Shown: positions 25,403 through 35,932 of the stretch, piece by piece
Position numbering within the stretch: position 1 is the stretch's first letter
How the letters are laid out: every line of letters starts with the position of its first letter
NCBI RefSeq assembly: GCF_018919265.1
Contig: NZ_JAHLQO010000001.1
Location: forward strand, 1-64,000
Length of the DNA: 64,000 nt
Source: Peptoniphilus ovalis
GTDB taxonomy: Bacteria; Bacillota; Clostridia; Tissierellales; Peptoniphilaceae
Reading direction: 5' to 3'
The notes under the pieces: model-generated
Databases searched by the model: none
Told to the model about the DNA's origin: nothing
What the model saw: the letters and a program-made list of their open reading frames with translations, nothing else
Position numbers and translations under genes: made by a program

Positions 25403-26257
25403 CTATTTTGCAGCTTCCTTGTTAGATAGTTCAATATACTCATCAATCCATTTGTCGATTTGGTTTGAATCTTTTAATCCTTTAACTACTTCTGAAATAG
25501 CTTGAGTTAAGTCATCATTTCCTTTTTTAACAGCTACTGCATTTCCATCTTCTTTTGGAAGACCAATATCTCCAACTATTGCAAGACCATCTGCAATGTT
25601 TACAAATTGCTTTGCTGGAAGTTCAGAAAGTAGTGCAGCATCTATGGACTTGTTTTTAAGTTGCTCGATAATAACATTGTTAAGATCGAATCCCTTGCAA
25701 TTGTCTCCAAATTTTTCTAATCCATATTTTTGTTGGATTGTTCCAAGTTGAGTTCCAACGATTTTTCCATTTAGGTCATCAACTGTTTTATATTTGTCTT
25801 TATTTTCTTCTAAAGTTACAATTACTTGATCCCCACTGAAATATGGTTCTGAAAAATCAACTTGCTCTTTTCTGTCAGCATCAGCTTGCATTCCTGCAAT
25901 TACCATGTCAACATCTCCAGCCTTAAGAGAACCAATAAGTCCTTCAAAAGCCATGTTTTTAACTTCAAGTTCAACTCCTAGAGAATCAGCAATAGCCTTT
26001 CCTAGTGCAATATCAACTCCGACAAATTCTTCCTTGCCATTTTGGAAAGAAATCCATTCCATTGGAGGGAAGTCAGCTGAAGTACCCATTACAATTTTAC
26101 CCTTTTCTTTAATGGCATCAATTGTAGGTCCCGTTGCTGTTACTTCAACTTTAACCGCTTCTTTAGCTTCTTCTGCAGGTGCTTCTTCTTTTTTGCCACA
26201 ACCAAATAATAGAGTAGCAGCCATAAGTATAATTGCAATGTTAAATATCTTCTTCAT
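25403..26257 (-). CDS. Amino-acid ABC transporter substrate-binding lipoprotein
   Basis: The 284-residue protein has a lipoprotein signal ending LLFGC, an Ala/Glu-rich linker and an SBP_bac_3 domain (GKIVMGTSADFPPMEW, VDIALGKAIADSLGVELEVKNM, GDVDMVIAGMQADADRKEQVDFSEPYF). The last motif, with its DR and FSxPYF, is typical of polar amino-acid binders. I choose ATG at 26257, with AAGGAGG 7 bases upstream, over a longer frame from 26305 that would place 16 odd residues before the signal peptide. Specificity unknown; arginine, cystine or glutamine are all possible. Confidence 0.9.
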   Translation of the reverse strand: MKKIFNIAIILMAATLLFGCGKKEEAPAEEAKEAVKVEVTATGPTIDAIKEKGKIVMGTSADFPPMEWISFQNGKEEFVGVDIALGKAIADSLGVELEVKNMAFEGLIGSLKAGDVDMVIAGMQADADRKEQVDFSEPYFSGDQVIVTLEENKDKYKTVDDLNGKIVGTQLGTIQQKYGLEKFGDNCKGFDLNNVIIEQLKNKSIDAALLSELPAKQFVNIADGLAIVGDIGLPKEDGNAVAVKKGNDDLTQAISEVVKGLKDSNQIDKWIDEYIELSNKEAAK

Positions 26258-26278
26258 AATAATCCTCCTTTTAAGTAC

Positions 26279-26306
26279 AATGTCTTGGATTTTTGCCCAA
26301 GACATT
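26279..26306 (-). promoter_or_regulatory. Stable hairpin in the leader of the amino-acid ABC operon
   Basis: AATGTCTTGG (26279-26288) and CCAAGACATT (26297-26306) form a perfect 10-bp stem with an 8-base loop, 22 bases before the start. No T run follows. It may protect mRNA or regulate; role unknown. Confidence 0.6.
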
Positions 26307-26340
26307 TAAAATAATATTTTATAAAGATAAATTACAGTAT

Positions 26341-26369
26341 ATTATAAAGGAAAAAATATCCTAATGCAA
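26341..26369 (-). promoter_or_regulatory. Sigma-A-type promoter of the amino-acid ABC operon
   Basis: TTGCAT (26364-26369), 17 bp, TATAAT (26341-26346) on the reverse strand; leader of about 77 bases with the hairpin above. Confidence 0.8.
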
Positions 26370-26400
26370 TGATTTTTTTATTCTTTTTCACTTTATATGA

Positions 26401-27201
26401 TTAAAACTCTAATAATTCTCCTGCATTTACTTTTTCAATTTGCATCATAGGATCTTCGACAGATTTTTCTACTGGTTTTTCAACTGGCTTTGGTGCAGGC
26501 TTTTCTTTCATAATTCTTGAGTATTGATAAAGTCCCCAAGATTCTAATTCATTATCTGTTCCAAGCCAAACTGGTGCTCCAACAGGAACTATTGGGAATA
26601 CATAATTTTCTATGTCGTAATTAAACATTCTAATGCATCCATTGGAATAATACCCTCCAATTTGATGAGGTTTAATATTTCCATGAATTCCGTATCCATT
26701 TTGTCCAGGAATTCTAAGACCCATCCATCTCTCTCCAAGTGGATTATTTGGATCATCTGCAGCAACTGGAGTGTATTTACCTCCCATGCCGCCCCATGCA
26801 GGGTTTTTGTGTTTGTTTTGCATTTTCGCCTTTGCACTAGGTGTTGGTGTTGCATTTGTCCCAAGTGTTACTGGGTACTTGCCTTGTGATTTTGAACCCT
26901 TGTATAATGTTAAAGTTCTTCTAGATTTATTAATTGCAATCCAATATCCCTTAGAAGGCGGATTTTTTATTTCATCATATGCTTCGTAATTTTCCGTGTA
27001 AAGAGCAGTCTTTGTCTTTTCATCAAGAGTTCCAGTGACAGGCAAATTCATAAGCGCCTGCCATCTCTTTAACTCATCTCTTCTCTCAACACCTGATTTA
27101 TCCATAAAATTATTTTGTCTTACAAATCCCTTTGCAAAGGCAAAGTTTGATATGCAAGCTAAAAATACTGTTAAAAATATAATTTTTCTAATATTTTTCA
27201 A
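26401..27201 (-). CDS. Secreted L,D-transpeptidase (YkuD) with peptidoglycan-binding segment
   Basis: The 266-residue protein has an N-terminal signal peptide (to about residue 23, cut near FAFA), a short peptidoglycan-binding-like segment (WQALMNLPVTGTLDEKTKTALY, about 48-69), a YkuD catalytic domain with GYGIHGN and the active-site SNGCIR, and a Pro/Lys-rich tail (PAPKPVEKPVEKSVEDP). Such enzymes make 3-3 crosslinks or attach proteins to peptidoglycan outside the membrane. The start is TTG at 27201 with GGAGG 6 bases upstream, inside the end of uvrA. Family and active site are clear. Confidence 0.9.
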   Translation of the reverse strand: MKNIRKIIFLTVFLACISNFAFAKGFVRQNNFMDKSGVERRDELKRWQALMNLPVTGTLDEKTKTALYTENYEAYDEIKNPPSKGYWIAINKSRRTLTLYKGSKSQGKYPVTLGTNATPTPSAKAKMQNKHKNPAWGGMGGKYTPVAADDPNNPLGERWMGLRIPGQNGYGIHGNIKPHQIGGYYSNGCIRMFNYDIENYVFPIVPVGAPVWLGTDNELESWGLYQYSRIMKEKPAPKPVEKPVEKSVEDPMMQIEKVNAGELLEF

Positions 27202-27202
27202 A

Positions 27203-30019
27203 TTAATCCTCCAATTTTGGCTTTAAAAACTTTCCAGTAAAGGAGTCTTCACAATTTACTATTTCTTCTGGAGTTCCAGTAAATACAATTGTTCCGCCGC
27301 CATCTCCACCATCCGGTCCTAAATCAATTATATGATCAGCACATTTAATTACATCTAAGTTGTGCTCAATTGTAATTACAGTGTTTCCCCTTTCAACTAA
27401 TTCATCTAGCACTTTTATAAGTTTGTTAATATCTTCAGCGTGAAGTCCAGTTGTAGGCTCGTCTAAGATATAAATAGTTTTACCAGTTGGTCTTTTTGAA
27501 AGCTCTGTTGCAAGTTTAACTCTTTGTGCTTCTCCACCTGATAATGAAGTTGATGATTGACCAAGTTTAATATAAGAAAGTCCAACATCTCTTAGCGTTT
27601 CAAGTTTTCTTAGGACTCTCTCATGATTTGCAAAATAGTCAATTGCTTCATCCACTGTCATTTCTAAAACATCAGAAATATTTTTGCCCTTGTATTTAAC
27701 TTCAAGAGTTTCTCTATTGTATCTCTTGCCCTTACAAACTTCACAAGGCACGTAAACATCTGGCAAGAAGTGCATTTCGACCTTTAGGATTCCATCTCCC
27801 TTACAAGCTTCACATCTTCCGCCCTTCACATTGAAGGAAAATCTTCCCTTTTGATAGCCCTTCATCTTTGCTTCATTAGTATTTGCAAAAATATCTCTTA
27901 TCATGTCAAAGGCACCAGTGTAAGTTGCTGGGTTTGAACGAGGAGTTCTACCAATTGGAGATTGGTCAATATCTACAACTTTATCTACATTTTCAAGTCC
28001 TTCAATGCTTTTATACTTTCCAGGTTTTATTCTAGATTTATTTATTTTTTGTGCAAGACTTTTGTATAAAATTTCATTGACAAGAGATGACTTACCTGAG
28101 CCTGAAACCCCTGTGACAACTACAAATTTTCCAAGTGGAAATTCAACATCCACATTTTTTAAATTATTTTCAGCTGCTCCAATTATTTTAATTGACTTGC
28201 CGTTTCCCTCACGTCTTTTCTTTGGAACTTCAATTTTCTTTCTGCCACTTAGATAAGCTCCCGTAATCGATTCAGAAACTTTCATTATCTCTTCCGCAGT
28301 TCCTTGGGCGACTATTTTTCCTCCATTAACTCCAGCAAGTGGTCCAATGTCTACGATTTGGTCAGCTGCAAACATTGTGTCTTCATCATGCTCTACAACA
28401 ATTAAAGTGTTGCCAATATCAGTCAAATCTCTAAGAGATTCTAAAAGTTTTGAGTTGTCTCTTTGGTGAAGTCCAATGCTTGGCTCGTCAAGTACATAGA
28501 TTACGCCAACAAGTTGGGAGCCAATTTGTGTTGCAAGTCTAATTCTTTGTGCTTCTCCACCTGAAAGTGTGCCTGCCATACGTGAAAGTGAAAGGTATTC
28601 AAGTCCAACATTTAATAAAAATTCAAGTCTTGATTTAATTTCTTTTAAAAGTTCCTCTGCAATTATTGATTCGCTCTTTGAAAGTTCAAGCTCATCAAAG
28701 AATTTAAGGGATTTGTCTATTGATAGCTCTGTTAGTTCATGAATGTTTAGTCCTCCAACTTTTATTGCAAGTGAGGAGCTTTTAAGTCTTGTGCCATGAC
28801 ATTTAGGACATGGTACTTCTTCCATAAATTCATCGATTCTATCGAGCATTCTATCGGAACTTGATTCAGTATATCTTCTCTTTAAATTTTTTAAAATTCC
28901 TTCAAAGCCACCGGAATACTTTTTATTTCCAGAGAAATAAGAATTAAAAGTAAAGGAAAGTTTACCGTCATATCCGTGTAAAATTGCATCCATAAATTCT
29001 TTTGGTGCATTTTTTATCGGCTCTTTAGTGCTAAAATCAAACTTTTTAGCAATATGAGCAATTATTTCATAATAATAAGTTCCTTTAGAATTTGAGTAAC
29101 ATGCAACTGCACCTTCATCTATTGAAAGTTCTTTGTTTGGAATTACTAAATCTTCTGAAACTTCTTTGGAAAATCCAAGTCCCTTACATTCATCACAAGC
29201 TCCAAGCGGAGAGTTAAATGAGAAGGATCTTGGAGTAACTTCTTCTATAATAATATTGCAGTGAGGGCAAGCAAGTTTTGTGGAAAAAATCATATCTTCC
29301 CCATCAATTACATTTACCTTTGCAATCCCTTCGCTCATATTTGTTGCAAGTTCTAAAGAATCTGCAAGTCTTGACTGGATTCCTTCTTTTACAATAATTC
29401 TATCTACGACAATATCTATATCGTGATTTTTATTTTTATCAAGTTCGATTTCATCAGAAATATCCATCATTTCGCCATCGACTATAACTCTTAAAAAGCC
29501 TTCTTTTTTTATTTTTTCAAAAACTTTTTTATGTTGGCCCTTTCTGTGTCTTACAATTGGAGAAAGAATTTGAATTCTAGTTCTTTCTTCAAGTTTTAAA
29601 ATATCATCTACCATTTGGTCAATTGTATAGGATGAAATTTCTTCTCCACATTCAGGACAAAAGGCATGACCAACTCTTGCATACAAAAGTCTCAAATAGT
29701 CATAAATTTCTGTAACAGTACCCACAGTGGAACGTGGATTTTTTGATGTAGTCTTTTGGTCAATTGATATAGACGGACTCATTCCCTCTATATAATCAAC
29801 TTCAGGCTTATCCATTTGTCCAAGGAATTGTCTAGCATAGGAAGACAAGCTTTCTACATATCTCCTCTGTCCCTCTGCATAAATTGTATCAAAGGCAAGA
29901 GATGACTTCCCGGAACCTGATAAACCTGTGAAAACTACAAATTTATTTCTAGGAATTCTAAGGTCAACATTTTTAAGATTGTTGACCCTAGCACCCTTTA
30001 CTATAATATCGTCTTTCAA
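27203..30019 (-). CDS. uvrA: Excinuclease ABC subunit A
   Basis: The 938-residue protein is a standard UvrA with two ABC cassettes: Walker A at 32-39 (GLSGSGKS) and again near residue 640 (GVSGSGKS), two LSGGEAQR signatures, and zinc-binding Cys motifs ([26 protein letters not shown]). It finds DNA lesions and loads UvrB. Start is TTG at 30019 behind AGAGGTG. uvrB lies 14 bases upstream, so they are co-transcribed, and the L,D-transpeptidase gene follows directly. Confidence 0.97.
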   Translation of the reverse strand: MKDDIIVKGARVNNLKNVDLRIPRNKFVVFTGLSGSGKSSLAFDTIYAEGQRRYVESLSSYARQFLGQMDKPEVDYIEGMSPSISIDQKTTSKNPRSTVGTVTEIYDYLRLLYARVGHAFCPECGEEISSYTIDQMVDDILKLEERTRIQILSPIVRHRKGQHKKVFEKIKKEGFLRVIVDGEMMDISDEIELDKNKNHDIDIVVDRIIVKEGIQSRLADSLELATNMSEGIAKVNVIDGEDMIFSTKLACPHCNIIIEEVTPRSFSFNSPLGACDECKGLGFSKEVSEDLVIPNKELSIDEGAVACYSNSKGTYYYEIIAHIAKKFDFSTKEPIKNAPKEFMDAILHGYDGKLSFTFNSYFSGNKKYSGGFEGILKNLKRRYTESSSDRMLDRIDEFMEEVPCPKCHGTRLKSSSLAIKVGGLNIHELTELSIDKSLKFFDELELSKSESIIAEELLKEIKSRLEFLLNVGLEYLSLSRMAGTLSGGEAQRIRLATQIGSQLVGVIYVLDEPSIGLHQRDNSKLLESLRDLTDIGNTLIVVEHDEDTMFAADQIVDIGPLAGVNGGKIVAQGTAEEIMKVSESITGAYLSGRKKIEVPKKRREGNGKSIKIIGAAENNLKNVDVEFPLGKFVVVTGVSGSGKSSLVNEILYKSLAQKINKSRIKPGKYKSIEGLENVDKVVDIDQSPIGRTPRSNPATYTGAFDMIRDIFANTNEAKMKGYQKGRFSFNVKGGRCEACKGDGILKVEMHFLPDVYVPCEVCKGKRYNRETLEVKYKGKNISDVLEMTVDEAIDYFANHERVLRKLETLRDVGLSYIKLGQSSTSLSGGEAQRVKLATELSKRPTGKTIYILDEPTTGLHAEDINKLIKVLDELVERGNTVITIEHNLDVIKCADHIIDLGPDGGDGGGTIVFTGTPEEIVNCEDSFTGKFLKPKLED

Positions 30020-30033
30020 TTAAACACCTCTAT

Positions 30034-32013
30034 CTAAATTAGAGCTTCTTTTTTCTTCTCTTTTAATTCGTTGATTTTATCTCTAATTTCTGCAGCCTTT
30101 TCGAAATCAAGTTCTTCTGCTGCCTTGTACATTTCAGGTTTTAGAGCTTCAATCATTTCATTTAATTCATCTTTTGTAAATTCAGCATCATTTGCTTCAA
30201 AGTCTAGTTCTTCTTCAGCGGCAATTGTTGTGTAGATTACATCTCTTACACTCTTTTCAATTGTCTTTGGAGTTATATTGTGCTCTTCGTTGTACTTTTG
30301 TTGAATTTTTCTTCTTCTTGCAGTTTCATCAATTGTTATTTGCATTGAGTTTGTAATTTCATCTGCATACATTATAACTTTTCCGCCCACATTTCTAGCA
30401 GCACGACCTGCTGTTTGAATAAGTGATGTAACTGAACGAAGAAAACCTTCCTTGTCTGCATCAAGTATTAAAACTCTTGAAACTTCTGGCAAGTCAAGAC
30501 CTTCTCTTAAAAGGTTTATACCTACTAGCACGTCAACTTTTCCAAGTCTTAAATCTCTTATTATCTCCATTCTTTCAAGAGTGTCAACATCTGAGTGCAT
30601 GTAAGTTACTTTGTACCCAATTTCTTTTAAATGCCTTGACAAGTCCTCTGACATTTTCTTTGTAAGAGTAGTTACAAGGACTCTTTCTTTTCTCTCAAGT
30701 GCTCCATTTATCTCATTAATTATATCATCAATTTGATTTTTAATTGGTCTAACTTCTATAATTGGGTCGAGAAGTCCTGTTGGCCTAATGATTTGTTCAA
30801 CTTGCTGCTCAGTGTGTTCAAGTTCATAAGGACCAGGAGTTGCAGACACGTAAACGCATTGATTCATCATTGATTCAAATTCAGTAAATCTAAGCGGTCT
30901 GTTATCCAATGCTGAAGGTAGTCTAAATCCATAGTCAACTAGAGTTTGCTTTCTCGATCTATCTCCATTAAACATCCCTCTAATTTGTGGAATTGTCTGA
31001 TGGGACTCGTCAATTATTGTCATAAAATCCTTAGGAAAATAGTCAATTAATGTATATGGTCTTGAATTAGGAGCTCTTCCTGATAAATGTCTTGAATAAT
31101 TTTCTATCCCAGAGCAAAATCCCATTTCATCAAGCATTTCTAAATCGTATCTCGTCCTCTGTTCAAGTCTTTGCGCTTCTAGAAGTTTTTCTTGATCTTT
31201 AAGTTCTTTAAGTCTTTCTTCAAGCTCTTCTTCAATTGTAACAATGGCTCTTTTTACTTTTTCTTCTGAAGTTGCGAAGTGAGATGCCGGAGTGATAAAG
31301 GCGTGATTTAAGTATCCAATCACTTGCCCTGTAAGTGCATTAACTTCAGTTATTCTATCTATTTCATCTCCGAAAAATTCTACTCTTATGGAATTTTCAG
31401 AAGATGCAGCTGGAAAGATTTCTAAAATATCTCCCCTAACTCTAAAAGTTCCACGGGTAAAATCATAATCATTTCTAACATATTGAATGTTTACAAGCTT
31501 AGTCATTATTTCGTTTCTGTCTCTAATCATTCTAGGTCTTAGAGAGATTGCCAAATTTTCGTAATCAATAGGGTCTCCCAAACCGTAGATACATGAAACA
31601 GAGGCTACAATTATTACATCTTTTCTCTCAAATAAAGCCATTGTGGCAGAGTGGCGAAGCTTATCTATTTCATCATTAATTGATGAATCCTTTTCTATAA
31701 AGGTATCAGTCCCAGGCACATAAGCTTCTGGTTGGTAATAATCGTAGTATGAAACGAAGTACTCAACTGCATTTTCAGGAAAAAATTCCTTAAGTTCTGA
31801 GCAAAGCTGATAGGCAAGAGTTTTATTATGTGCAATTACAAGTGTTGGCTTTTGAACTCTTTCAATAACATTTGCCATTGTAAAAGTTTTACCAGAACCT
31901 GTAACTCCAAGTAAATTTTGATGCTTATATCCCTTATTTATTCCATCTACTAATTTATCTATTGCCTGAGGTTGATCCCCAGTTGGTTTGTAATCTGAAT
32001 GCAATTTAAACAT
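30034..32013 (-). CDS. uvrB: Excinuclease ABC subunit B
   Basis: The 659-residue protein has helicase motif I GVTGSGKT (36-43), the beta-hairpin region [12 protein letters not shown] used to clamp damaged DNA, motif II DESHQT, motif [11 protein letters not shown], and the C-terminal UVR motif that binds UvrC. It verifies lesions for nucleotide excision repair. ATG start with AAAAGGTGA upstream. uvrA follows in the same operon. No clear LexA/DinR box was found upstream. Confidence 0.97.
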   Translation of the reverse strand: MFKLHSDYKPTGDQPQAIDKLVDGINKGYKHQNLLGVTGSGKTFTMANVIERVQKPTLVIAHNKTLAYQLCSELKEFFPENAVEYFVSYYDYYQPEAYVPGTDTFIEKDSSINDEIDKLRHSATMALFERKDVIIVASVSCIYGLGDPIDYENLAISLRPRMIRDRNEIMTKLVNIQYVRNDYDFTRGTFRVRGDILEIFPAASSENSIRVEFFGDEIDRITEVNALTGQVIGYLNHAFITPASHFATSEEKVKRAIVTIEEELEERLKELKDQEKLLEAQRLEQRTRYDLEMLDEMGFCSGIENYSRHLSGRAPNSRPYTLIDYFPKDFMTIIDESHQTIPQIRGMFNGDRSRKQTLVDYGFRLPSALDNRPLRFTEFESMMNQCVYVSATPGPYELEHTEQQVEQIIRPTGLLDPIIEVRPIKNQIDDIINEINGALERKERVLVTTLTKKMSEDLSRHLKEIGYKVTYMHSDVDTLERMEIIRDLRLGKVDVLVGINLLREGLDLPEVSRVLILDADKEGFLRSVTSLIQTAGRAARNVGGKVIMYADEITNSMQITIDETARRRKIQQKYNEEHNITPKTIEKSVRDVIYTTIAAEEELDFEANDAEFTKDELNEMIEALKPEMYKAAEELDFEKAAEIRDKINELKEKKKEALI

Positions 32014-32034
32014 TAAATCACCTTTTTTCTATTA

Positions 32035-33657
32035 TTAATAAGCAAAAATATTTGAATCCGTTCTTTTTTCTGTGGCACCCATGTAAACATCGCCATTTTT
32101 TAGAATTATTTGACCTCTTCCCATATTTTTAAAATCATCTATTACATTGACATCGTGGCCAAAACTTTTTAGCTCTTCTATAAAATCCTTTGAAAAGTCA
32201 CACTCAACATCTACGCTATTATCTTTGTTCCACATAACTCTTGGTGCATCAAGTGCAGCTTGTGGATTTAAATTAAAGTCAATCATATTCATCAACACTT
32301 GCACATGTGCTTGTGGCTGCATAAAAGCTCCCATAATTCCAAAAGCTCCAAGGGCTTCTCCATTTTTTGTCAAAAATCCAGGAATTATTGTGTGATAAGG
32401 AAGCTTTCCTCCGCAAAGTGAATTTGCAAGTCCCTTTTCAAAGTAGAAATTTGCAATTCTATTATTAAGTGCAATTCCAGTGTTCGGAACAACTACTCCT
32501 GACCCAAAACCTGAGTAGTTTGACTGAATCATGGAGACCATATTACCATATTTATCTGCCGTTGCAAAATAAACTGTGTCAGATGATTTGATGAGAGGAC
32601 TTTTTGGAATTTGTGCAAAATCTGTAATGTCTTTTCTTCTCTTTTCTGCGTATTCATCTGATAAAAGTTCTTCCACTGTGATTTGCATATCATTAGGATC
32701 AGATACATATGCCTTTGCATCAGTAAGAGCGAGCTTAATTGCTTCTATTATCTTGTGATAAGTTTTGGCATCTCTATTTTTAAATTCATAATTTTCTAAA
32801 ATATTTAAAGCCATTAAAACAGAAATTCCGTGTCCATTAGGTGGGATTTCCCACACATCTATTCCTCTGTAATTTGTTGTAATTGGCTCAACAAAACATG
32901 GCGAATAGTTCTTTAAATCATCTGTATTTAAAAATCCGCCTAAACTTTCTACATTCTTTGAAATTTTTTCTGCCAATTCTCCTATATAAAAGGACTCGCC
33001 TTTTGTGTCTCTAATTTCTCTTAAAGTGTTTGCAAAATCTTGGCATTTAAAAACTTCTCCAGCTTTTGGTGCATTGCCATCAATTGTAAAAGTTTTTAAA
33101 AGCTCATCATAGTCCTTTTCATTGCAGGCATTTTTGGCATCTCTATATTTTTTTATTTCTTCTCCCCAAAGATATGCAATTTGTGGTGTAACTGCAAATC
33201 CTTCTTCTGCGTATTTGATAGCAAGTTCAAAGATTTCATCAAGAGGTTTTGTTGCAAACTTCTCATGAAGCTTCATAAATCCACCGATTAGCCCTGGAGT
33301 GTTAATTACATTTGCTCCAAGATGAGGCATCTCTTTGCAGCCGCGATTAATTAATTCATCTATTGAAATATTTTTTGGACTTCTTCCCGATGCATTTATT
33401 CCATACATTTTCCCTTGATACCAAATAATTGCAAACATATCGGAACCAAGTCCATTTCCCGTTGGTTCTACAACTGGTAGAGTAATCGAAGCAGCAAGAG
33501 CAGCGTCAATTGCATTGCCACCATTTAAAAGCACCTTCGCTGCAGCTGATGTTGCATAAGGCGATGAAGTGGCAGCCATTCCCTCTCTTCCAAAGATTAC
33601 TCTTCTCGTTGAAGGGTAAGGATATTTATTAAAATCAAAATTCATTTCTTCACTCAT
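32035..33657 (-). CDS. Gamma-glutamyltransferase family protein (YwrD-like)
   Basis: The protein belongs to the Ntn-hydrolase gamma-glutamyltransferase family. It has the early motif GMAATSSPYATSAAAKVLLNG, then GGNAIDAALAAS-like residues, ENGLGSDMFAI-like text, and DTVYFATADKYGN, where the Thr is the likely processing/nucleophile residue. No signal peptide is seen, so it is probably cytoplasmic, as in YwrD relatives. The start is unclear: ATG at 33657 is chosen, ATG at 33645 is also possible, and an upstream TTG frame at 33708 has no ribosome site. It may process gamma-glutamyl peptides. It lies 21 bases before uvrB. Confidence 0.8.
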   Translation of the reverse strand: MSEEMNFDFNKYPYPSTRRVIFGREGMAATSSPYATSAAAKVLLNGGNAIDAALAASITLPVVEPTGNGLGSDMFAIIWYQGKMYGINASGRSPKNISIDELINRGCKEMPHLGANVINTPGLIGGFMKLHEKFATKPLDEIFELAIKYAEEGFAVTPQIAYLWGEEIKKYRDAKNACNEKDYDELLKTFTIDGNAPKAGEVFKCQDFANTLREIRDTKGESFYIGELAEKISKNVESLGGFLNTDDLKNYSPCFVEPITTNYRGIDVWEIPPNGHGISVLMALNILENYEFKNRDAKTYHKIIEAIKLALTDAKAYVSDPNDMQITVEELLSDEYAEKRRKDITDFAQIPKSPLIKSSDTVYFATADKYGNMVSMIQSNYSGFGSGVVVPNTGIALNNRIANFYFEKGLANSLCGGKLPYHTIIPGFLTKNGEALGAFGIMGAFMQPQAHVQVLMNMIDFNLNPQAALDAPRVMWNKDNSVDVECDFSKDFIEELKSFGHDVNVIDDFKNMGRGQIILKNGDVYMGATEKRTDSNIFAY

Positions 33658-33904
33658 TTCATAAAAATTCACTAATTTAATTTTATAATTAAATGGTAAT
33701 AAATTCAAACTTTAAAGGTCTTAGATACTTATTATACCCATTAAATATATTATTAAATATTTGTTCAATACAATCTCAGATTTTAATCCCCTTTATTTTT
33801 TATTAAATTGAGTTATAATTTATATATAAGATTTGATAAAAGTTATCAATAATCTTTATCAAAATTTTCTAAATCAAACATTTAAAAATAAAAAGGAGAA
33901 TACT

Positions 33905-35371
33905 ATGTGTACAACTATTCTTGTAGGAAAAAATGCTAGCTATGACGGTTCAACAATAGCAGCTCGTATAGAAGATTCTTCTGCTACAATGTTTAAAGCA
34001 AAAAAATTCATTGTAGTAAACCCAGAAGACCAACCAATAAATTATAAATCTGTGAGAACAGATTGCGAAATTAAATTACCCGACAATCCACTTAGATACA
34101 CTTGCCTACCAAATGTAAATAAATGGCGTGGTGTATGGGGATGTTGTGGAGTAAACGAAAAAAATGTATCAGTTTCTGCAACAGAAACTTCAACAACTAA
34201 TGAAAGAGTACTTGGAGCTGACCCTCTTATTGAATTTAAAGAAGGCGAAATCAAAAAAGGTGGCATTGGTGAAGAAGATATTGTAGCAATTGTCCTTCCA
34301 TATATTAATACTGCAAAAGAAGGAGTAATTCGTCTTGGCAATTTACTTGAAGAGTACGGAACTTACGAAAGCAATGGAGTAATATTTCAAGATGTAGATG
34401 AAATTTGGTACCTAGAATCCATTGGTGGCCATCACTGGCTTGCAAGAAAAGTTCCTGATGATGCTTATGTAGTAAATCCTAATCAATTTGGCATTGACAG
34501 ATTTGATTTTGAAGACGCACTAGGAGAACAAAAAGAATATATGTGCTCACCTGATCTTAAAGAATTTGCTGAAAAACATCATTTAGATTTAAGTTTAACT
34601 GATGAATTTGATCCAAGATCTGCTTTTGGATCTGACACTGCAAATGACCATGTTTATAACACTCCAAGAGCATGGGTTATGCACAGATATTTTAACAAAA
34701 ATAATTTTGAATTTGATGGAGAATATGCTGACTACAGACCAGACAGCAATGACCTTCCATGGGCAATGGTTCCCGAAAAGAAAATTACCATTGCTGATGT
34801 AAAGACAATTATGTCAAACCACTACGAAGAAACTCCATATGATCCTTATATAAAACATGGAGACAAATCTCAAGCTGGAAAATTTAGACCAATTGGAATC
34901 AACAGAGATGATGTGCTTGCAATTGTTCAAATTAGACCATATATGCCTGAAGAAATAAGATCAGTTAAATGGCTTGCCTTTGGTTGCAATGTGTTTAATG
35001 CAATTGTTCCATTTTACTCAAATGTAAAGGACACTCCAGCTTATTTAAAAGATACAACTCTTACTCCAACAACAGAAAACTTCTATTGGATAAATAGACT
35101 AATTGCTTCAATGTCTGATTCACATTTTTCAGAAACAGGCGCTGCAAGAGATGCTTATCAACTAGAAGTTCACTCAAAGGGTTGTGAAATTTTAAATAAA
35201 TACGATGAAGAATTCTTGAAAAATAAACCTGAAAATGTAGAAGGACTTTTAGAAAAAGCTAATGAAGAAATGACTGAATATTTAAAGACTAGAACTACTG
35301 AATATTTAGACGAAGTCCTATTTACTTCAAGTATGCTTATGAAGAATGCTTTTTCTAGATCTGATGCTTAA
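33905..35371 (+). CDS. C69-family dipeptidase
   Basis: The 488-residue protein starts MCTTILVGKNASYDGSTI. C69 (PepD) dipeptidases are Ntn hydrolases whose nucleophile is the Cys exposed after the first Met is removed, so I place the start at ATG 33905, right behind AAAAGGAGAA; a frame from 33833 would bury that Cys. The motif RIEDSS and a later VWGCCGVNEKN region fit the family. It should cut dipeptides in the cytosol and adds to the peptide catabolism theme. A terminator follows. Confidence 0.92.
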   Translation: MCTTILVGKNASYDGSTIAARIEDSSATMFKAKKFIVVNPEDQPINYKSVRTDCEIKLPDNPLRYTCLPNVNKWRGVWGCCGVNEKNVSVSATETSTTNERVLGADPLIEFKEGEIKKGGIGEEDIVAIVLPYINTAKEGVIRLGNLLEEYGTYESNGVIFQDVDEIWYLESIGGHHWLARKVPDDAYVVNPNQFGIDRFDFEDALGEQKEYMCSPDLKEFAEKHHLDLSLTDEFDPRSAFGSDTANDHVYNTPRAWVMHRYFNKNNFEFDGEYADYRPDSNDLPWAMVPEKKITIADVKTIMSNHYEETPYDPYIKHGDKSQAGKFRPIGINRDDVLAIVQIRPYMPEEIRSVKWLAFGCNVFNAIVPFYSNVKDTPAYLKDTTLTPTTENFYWINRLIASMSDSHFSETGAARDAYQLEVHSKGCEILNKYDEEFLKNKPENVEGLLEKANEEMTEYLKTRTTEYLDEVLFTSSMLMKNAFSRSDA

Positions 35372-35384
35372 ATTTATGAATTGA

Positions 35385-35412
35385 GGCGCTAGTTTTTGCT
35401 AGCACCTTTTTT
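35385..35412 (+). terminator. Terminator after the C69 dipeptidase gene
   Basis: GGCGCTAG and CTAGCACC form a stem with one mismatch, then seven Ts. Confidence 0.75.
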
Positions 35413-35710
35413 TATTTTTGAAGTTTTAGGGCAGTCCCAAATTTTATTTATTTTTTATTTTTATTGCTTTTATTTTACTTAAAAATTTATTTTTTAAAAA
35501 AGTTTGGGACAGTCCCCATGCTGTTGCTCACTTCTTTGTGAGGTTTTGGGACAGTCCCCATGCTGTCGCTTACTTTTTTATTTTTGAAATTTTGGGGCAG
35601 TCCCAAATTTATTTATATTTTTATTTTTATACTTTTTATTTTAATGAAAATTTATTTTTTAAAACAGTTTGGGACAGTCCCCATGCTGTTGCTCACTTTT
35701 TTATTTTTCT
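35411..35710. repeat. Tandem 165-bp repeat with GGGACAGTCCC palindromes
   Basis: TTTATTTTTGAAGTTTTAGGGCAG at about 35411 recurs nearly unchanged at 35576, and TTTGGGACAGTCCCCATGC recurs at 35504 and 35669, a period of 165. Five GGGACAGTCCC-type sites lie at 35429, 35506, 35548, 35594 and 35671. In each unit the left GGGGCAGTCCCAAA can pair with the right TTTGGGACAGTCCCC. No protein coding is supported. Confidence 0.85.
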
Positions 35711-35787
35711 TTTCATTATCTTTTTACTTTATTTTTTAGATTCAATAGATAGCTTTCTAAATCCTTCTATTCCACGGCATTAAAAAA

Positions 35788-35809
35788 GAGAGCTTATGCA
35801 AAGCTCTCC
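35788..35809 (-). terminator. Probable terminator of the leu operon
   Basis: On the reverse strand GGAGAGCTT and AAGCTCTC form a stem with a T6 tail, 124 bases after the leuB stop. Confidence 0.65.
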
Positions 35810-35908
35810 TTCTAACATTTTAAATCTTTTTTTAATAGGTTTCGTCCTATATTAAATTTTTAACATTTTAAATCTTAGGTATTCGTCCTAATTATTTATT
35901 TTTTTAAT

Positions 35909-35919
35909 GGGACAGTCCC
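35909..35919. repeat. Isolated GGGACAGTCCC palindrome
   Basis: A single GGGAC-A-GTCCC copy lies just after leuB, matching the tandem block 200 bases away. Confidence 0.6.
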
Positions 35920-35932
35920 AAAATTAAATCCA

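Noticed and set aside
26258-26305. Longer start for the amino-acid binding lipoprotein
   Set aside because: It would place 16 non-signal residues before the lipoprotein signal and span the ribosome site.
33833-33904. Longer start for the C69 dipeptidase
   Set aside because: It would bury the N-terminal Cys nucleophile; AAAAGGAG lies right before ATG 33905.
35538-35783. 81-codon open frame in the GGGACAGTCCC block
   Set aside because: It only translates the tandem repeats (WDSPHAVA twice), lacks a ribosome site and has a biased Phe/Tyr-rich content.
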